Below the pieces are notes generated by a model. The model was not told where the DNA came from. It saw only the letters and a list, made by a program, of their open reading frames with translations, and did no database searches. A stretch of 42,675 nt of DNA. Origin: an uncultured Peptoniphilus sp. (GTDB taxonomy: Bacteria > Bacillota > Clostridia > Tissierellales > Peptoniphilaceae). Shown one piece after another: positions 39,374 to 42,675 of this stretch (the stretch's first letter is position 1; every line of letters begins with the position of its first letter). The stretch spans positions 1-42,675 of the forward strand of contig NZ_CAMQAY010000011.1 of assembly GCF_946998875.1 (NCBI RefSeq). Reading direction: 5' to 3'. Position numbers and translations under genes: made by a program.

Positions 39374-41035
39374 CTAAACTTCCATAATAATTGGCAAAAT
39401 CATAGGATTTCTCTTTGTGTTTTTGAAAATATAGGATCTCAAATTATCTCTAATATCAGACTTGAGTCCATTCCAGTCCTTTAAATTGTCTCTTGAGTCT
39501 TCCTTTAAGATTTTTCTAACAACATTCTTTGCGTCTTCAATTAAATCTTCAGATTCTCTTACATAGACAAATCCTCTTGATATTATATCAGGTCCTGATA
39601 CAACTTTTCCTTCTTTTGTAATAGTTATGACAACTATAATAAGTCCATCTTCAGAAAGATGTCTTCTGTCTCTTAATACAATATTTCCTACATCGCCAAC
39701 GCCAAGTCCATCAACTAAAATATTTCCTGAAGGAACATCGCCCACAATCTTTGCATCTTTTTGCGAAATTTCTAGGCAGTTTCCATTTTCCATTATAAAG
39801 ATATTTTCTTCTGACATTCCCATTTGAGTGGCAATTTTTGCGTGTTTCATCAAATGTCTAACTTCGCCGTGAGCAGGAATAAAATATTTTGGCTTAACTA
39901 AGCTTAAAATTAGTTTTAACTCTTCTTGGCAAGCGTGACCTGAAACATGAATTTCTGAAAGAGTTTCATAAATTACCTTTGCCCCTCTTTCAAGAAGTCT
40001 ATTTATAACCTTTGTAACTGCATTTTCATTGCCAGGAATTGGAGTTGCTGAAAGAATTATAGCATCATTTGGTGTAAGCTGAATCTTTCTGTGTTCTCCA
40101 TAGGCAATTCTAGTAAGGGCAGACATTGGCTCACCTTGTGAACCAGTTGTTATTAAAACAATTTCGCTGTCGTCATACTTATCCATATCTCTTATGTCAA
40201 CAAAGGTGTCTTTTTTAACCCTAAATTGTCCCAGTCTTCTTGCAGTCTCAGTAACATTTACCATAGACCTACCAGATAAGACAACTTTTCTTCCATATTT
40301 TTCTGCAGAATTTATAATTTGTTGGACCCTATGCACATTTGATGCAAAAGTTGCAATGATAATTCTATTGTCTTGCAAGTTTTGGAAGAGTCTATTAAAG
40401 GTTTCTCCAACTTTAGATTCACTCATTGTATAGCCTGGTCTAAGCACGTTTGTGGATTCACCAATCATGGCAATAACGCCCTTTTCGCCTATTTCTGCAA
40501 TTCTAGTTAAGTTAATTGGCTTGCCACTAATTGGTGTAAAGTCAACCTTAAAGTCTCCTGAATGATAAACATATCCAAGAGGTGTCTTTATGGCAAGGGC
40601 ACAGGAATCTGGTATGGAGTGGTTTACATTTATCCACTCAACTTCCATTTTGCCAAGCTTCACTACATCTCCAGCATTAACTACATGGAGCTTGTCCTTA
40701 GAAAGTCTGTGTTCCTTTAATTTATTTTCCAATAGGCCAATAGTAAGTCCAGTTCCATAAATGTCTAAGTCTAGCTTTCTTAAAACATAAGGAATGGCAC
40801 CAATATGGTCCTCGTGACCATGAGTTAATACAAGTCCTTTAATCTTATGCTTATTATTTTCCAAATAAGTTACATCTGGTATTACAACATCAATACCAAG
40901 CATTTCGTCTTCTGGGAAAGTCATACCACAGTCGATAATAATAATATCATCTCTGTATTCTACAACTGTAAGATTTTTTCCAATCTCGTGAAGTCCTCCC
41001 AGTGGAATTATCTTCACTTTATTAGTGTTTTTCAT
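39374..41035 (-). CDS. rnj: Ribonuclease J
   Basis: 553 residues, metallo-beta-lactamase/beta-CASP RNase. LTHGHEDHIGAIPY is the metal-binding HxHxDH motif; FASNVHRVQQI, LITTGSQGEP and HVSGHACQEEL are beta-CASP motifs; a C-terminal domain follows (~450-553). It is a 5'-3' exo/endoribonuclease for mRNA decay and rRNA maturation. Its ATG overlaps the fur stop (TAATG) with AGGAGAAGG upstream. Only one copy (J1 type) is in the window. Confidence 0.95.
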   Translation of the reverse strand: MKNTNKVKIIPLGGLHEIGKNLTVVEYRDDIIIIDCGMTFPEDEMLGIDVVIPDVTYLENNKHKIKGLVLTHGHEDHIGAIPYVLRKLDLDIYGTGLTIGLLENKLKEHRLSKDKLHVVNAGDVVKLGKMEVEWINVNHSIPDSCALAIKTPLGYVYHSGDFKVDFTPISGKPINLTRIAEIGEKGVIAMIGESTNVLRPGYTMSESKVGETFNRLFQNLQDNRIIIATFASNVHRVQQIINSAEKYGRKVVLSGRSMVNVTETARRLGQFRVKKDTFVDIRDMDKYDDSEIVLITTGSQGEPMSALTRIAYGEHRKIQLTPNDAIILSATPIPGNENAVTKVINRLLERGAKVIYETLSEIHVSGHACQEELKLILSLVKPKYFIPAHGEVRHLMKHAKIATQMGMSEENIFIMENGNCLEISQKDAKIVGDVPSGNILVDGLGVGDVGNIVLRDRRHLSEDGLIIVVITITKEGKVVSGPDIISRGFVYVRESEDLIEDAKNVVRKILKEDSRDNLKDWNGLKSDIRDNLRSYIFKNTKRNPMILPIIMEV

Positions 41036-41493
41036 TAATTTGCCTTCTCCTCAAATTTGTGGCGGCAGTCTTCGCAATAACCCATAAATTTTAGAGTGTG
41101 GTCTACTATCTTAAAATTCTTTTCTTTTTCAACTTTAGCTTCTAGTTCATTTAAATTGTCGATATCAACTTCTTCGACTTTTCCGCAATTTAAGCAGACA
41201 AGATGATGATGTCTATGACCTTCACTTGGAACTCTAAGTTCATATCTTACAATGTTGTCGTCAAATACAATTTGATCTAGAATGCCAAGCTTGTGAAACA
41301 ATTGGACAGTTCTATAAATAGTTGCAATGCCCATTTCAGGATCTTTCTTTGCAACTAAATTATAAACTTCTTCAGTAGTCATGTGTTTATCCTTATTGTC
41401 CAAAAAGATTTCATATACCTTAGCTCTTTGTTTTGTGTATTTATAACCCTTGTCTTTTAAGATTTTCTTAACAGGCTCAATATTTATATCCAT
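41035..41493 (-). CDS. fur: Fur-family metalloregulator
   Basis: 152 residues: winged helix (KDKGYKYTKQRAKVYEIFLD, then EMGIATIYRTVQLFHKLGIL, the recognition helix) and a dimerisation domain with HRHHHLVCLNCGKVEEVD, plus a second CxxC, YCEDCRHKFE, for the structural zinc. Fur, Zur and PerR cannot be separated reliably from sequence; the helix and His pattern look most Fur-like. It lies between DUF1292 and rnj. Confidence 0.88.
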   Translation of the reverse strand: MDINIEPVKKILKDKGYKYTKQRAKVYEIFLDNKDKHMTTEEVYNLVAKKDPEMGIATIYRTVQLFHKLGILDQIVFDDNIVRYELRVPSEGHRHHHLVCLNCGKVEEVDIDNLNELEAKVEKEKNFKIVDHTLKFMGYCEDCRHKFEEKAN

Positions 41494-41501
41494 ATTATCA
41501 C

Positions 41502-41741
41502 CTATTCTAATTCGTCCAAAAGTTCTTCATAGGCTTTTTTTGCTTCTTCAAGTTCATCGTCATCGATGCCAGAGAGAAGCTCATCACCATCTTCATCTTC
41601 TATCACTTTTAATATATAGATTTCTGGCTCTTCTTCATCTGTATAGAGTGCAACATAGTCAGTATCATCAATTGAAAATTTTGCGTCAACAAAAAATTCA
41701 ACTTCAACACCATCTTCATCATATAATTTTATTTTATCCAT
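41502..41741 (-). CDS. DUF1292 (YrzB) protein
   Basis: 79 residues, very acidic (LYDEDGVEVEFFVDAKFSID, DEEEPEIYILKVI), the full DUF1292 pattern. Function unknown. It follows ruvX, as in the conserved alaS-ireB-ruvX-yrzB cluster of Firmicutes. Confidence 0.92.
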   Translation of the reverse strand: MDKIKLYDEDGVEVEFFVDAKFSIDDTDYVALYTDEEEPEIYILKVIEDEDGDELLSGIDDDELEEAKKAYEELLDELE

Positions 41742-41749
41742 TTTATCAC

Positions 41750-42166
41750 CTATAAATTAAATCTATCCAGATAGGATTGCAGAATATATGTCGCTGCAAT
41801 TTTATCTATATATTTTTTTCTATTTTCTCTGCGAACAGAACCCTCTATTAAAACTTGTTCTGCCATTAAAGTTGTCATTCTCTCGTCAACATACTCAATT
41901 TCAACATTAAATTTATTTTTCAATTTTTCTGCAAACTTCATGACCTTTTCACTTTGTGGCCCAATAGTATTGTTCATGTTCTTTGGAAGACCTACCACTA
42001 TTTTTTCTACATTATATTCTTTTATTATGTCATGAATTTTATCATAGGCAAGTTTATTTGATTCTCTCTTAATTGTAATAAGAGGTTGAGCTGTAAGCAT
42101 TAAAGCATCTGAAATAGCTACTCCAATCCAAACATCGCCAACATCAAGGCCTAAAACTCTATTCAT
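41750..42166 (-). CDS. ruvX: RuvX/YqgF-family RNase H-fold nuclease
   Basis: 138 residues with the RNase H fold start RVLGLDVGDVWIGVAISD, VVGLPKNMNNTIG, and VEYVDERMTTLMAE. It is a putative Holliday junction resolvase and has also been implicated in 16S rRNA 5' maturation. It starts with AAAGG upstream, after ireB. Confidence 0.95.
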   Translation of the reverse strand: MNRVLGLDVGDVWIGVAISDALMLTAQPLITIKRESNKLAYDKIHDIIKEYNVEKIVVGLPKNMNNTIGPQSEKVMKFAEKLKNKFNVEIEYVDERMTTLMAEQVLIEGSVRRENRKKYIDKIAATYILQSYLDRFNL

Positions 42167-42206
42167 ATAACCACAACCTTTACAGGTACATATATAATAT
42201 GTAAAA

Positions 42207-42225
42207 GAGATGGTCTAGCCATCTC
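42207..42225 (-). terminator. Hairpin between ireB and ruvX
   Basis: GAGATGG and CCATCTC pair on the minus strand around CTAGA, followed by only TTTT. It overlaps the ireB stop codon. A weak or partial terminator is likely. Confidence 0.5.
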
Positions 42226-42478
42226 AAATCTTTTCTAAATAAACTTTTAACATTTCTTGTAAAAGCTCATCACGCTCTACTTCTTGTATCATGGATCTTG
42301 CATTATCATGGCTTGTAATGTATGTGGGATCGCCTGATAATATATATCCAATAATTTGGTCAGAAGGATTATAACCCTTTTCTACTAGAGCATTATAAAC
42401 AACTTTTAAAACACTCTTAATTCTCTCTTGTTCCAAACTGCTTTTTTCAAAAATTTGTGTATTATTGTTTTGATCCAT
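42224..42478 (-). CDS. ireB: IreB family regulatory phosphoprotein
   Basis: 84 residues, UPF0297/IreB: QERIKSVLKVVYNALVEKGY, NPSDQIIGYILSGDPTYITSHDNARSMI and EMLKVYLEKI. In Enterococcus it is a substrate of the Ser/Thr kinase IreK and a negative regulator of cephalosporin resistance. The start MDQNNN at 42478 has GGAGGT four bases upstream. It follows alaS, as usual. Confidence 0.94.
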   Translation of the reverse strand: MDQNNNTQIFEKSSLEQERIKSVLKVVYNALVEKGYNPSDQIIGYILSGDPTYITSHDNARSMIQEVERDELLQEMLKVYLEKI

Positions 42479-42494
42479 AATTACCTCCAAATAG

Positions 42495-42523
42495 ATTATA
42501 TCATAAAATATCTATTTTGATAA
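42495..42523 (-). promoter_or_regulatory. Candidate promoter of ireB operon
   Basis: TTATCA (42523-42518), a 17-nt spacer and TATAAT (42500-42495), just after the alaS stop. It would drive ireB-ruvX-DUF1292-fur-rnj. Confidence 0.5.
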
Positions 42524-42525
42524 TA

Positions 42526-42675
42526 TTATAATAGGTCACTTAGCTTATTTAGAGCTTCTTCGACTTTAGCTAAGTCCTTGGCACCAGCAGTTGCCATATC
42601 AGGTCTTCCGCCGCCGCCACCGCCAGCAACCTTTGCAATTTCTTTTATAATTTTGCCTGCGGCAATTTTCTTTTC
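42526..42675 (-). CDS. alaS: Alanyl-tRNA synthetase, C-terminal 49 residues (partial)
   Basis: The frame runs off the right edge. The last 49 codons contain the DHHA1/AlaS end signature, a six-Gly run followed by RPDMATAGA, and end LNKLSDLL-stop. The ireB-ruvX neighbours confirm the assignment. No terminator lies between it and ireB. Confidence 0.93.
   Translation of the reverse strand, partial: EKKIAAGKIIKEIAKVAGGGGGGRPDMATAGAKDLAKVEEALNKLSDLL

Noticed and set aside
1..42675. CRISPR arrays, insertion sequences, phage genes or integrases
   Set aside because: No regularly spaced repeats and no transposase, integrase or phage motifs; the only repeat pair is the 23-mer around fic.

Overview
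The window is about 42.7 kb of AT-rich chromosome from a low-GC Gram-positive bacterium. The content is almost entirely conserved housekeeping genes, nearly all on the minus strand, with strong AGGAGG-type ribosome binding sites. A T-box riboswitch, an L21 leader, an infC/L20 leader with an intrinsic terminator, Prp-processed bL27, IreB, YqeK, MutS2, KtrAB and RNase J all point to Firmicutes (Bacillota). The protein sequences and the mixed gene order suggest an anaerobic clostridial or Tissierellia-type coccus (Peptoniphilus/Anaerococcus/Parvimonas relatives). That placement is inference; no rRNA is present to settle it.

Layout. 1-212: two near-consensus sigma-A promoters pointing out of the window to the left, each followed at the predicted +1 by a hairpin; the arrangement resembles an rRNA operon. 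213-2948: exoA-pgeF-TPR protein. 3117-14281: a long operon pheS-pheT-zapA-U32 protein-mutS2-argS-membrane protein. 14421-15190: a plus-strand membrane-anchored OB-fold protein, convergent with tRNA-Trp. 15300-18534: polA-coaE. 18574-19548: a plus-strand Fic AMP-transferase gene bracketed by 23-bp direct repeats, the only module that looks like accessory DNA. 19592-21687: DEAD-box helicase and rhodanese. 21744-27311: rplU-prp-rpmA, then obg-yhbY-nadD-yqeK-LCP-rsfS-ridA. 27428-29604: thrS under T-box control. 29723-35527: small membrane proteins, a DUF6873-like protein, a SpoU methyltransferase, DUF4342 and DUF3048 proteins, and the KtrAB potassium transporter. 35591-36843: infC-rpmI-rplT. 36851-39330: trmR-trhP-udk (wobble uridine modification plus uridine kinase). 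39374-42675: alaS(3' end)-ireB-ruvX-DUF1292-fur-rnj.

Together the genes serve translation (PheST, ArgS, ThrS, AlaS, IF-3, L20, L21, L27, L35, tRNA-Trp, RsfS, Obg, YhbY), RNA modification and decay (TrmR, TrhP, U32 protein, SpoU, RNase J, helicase), DNA repair (PolA, ExoA, MutS2, RuvX) and cofactor synthesis (NadD, CoaE). I found no CRISPR array, transposase, prophage or clear new multi-gene system. The points most worth checking are the repeat-bracketed, apparently leaderless fic module, the tandem promoters with 5'-terminal hairpins, an AUU start for infC, and terminators that sit directly against the ribosome binding site of the next gene.
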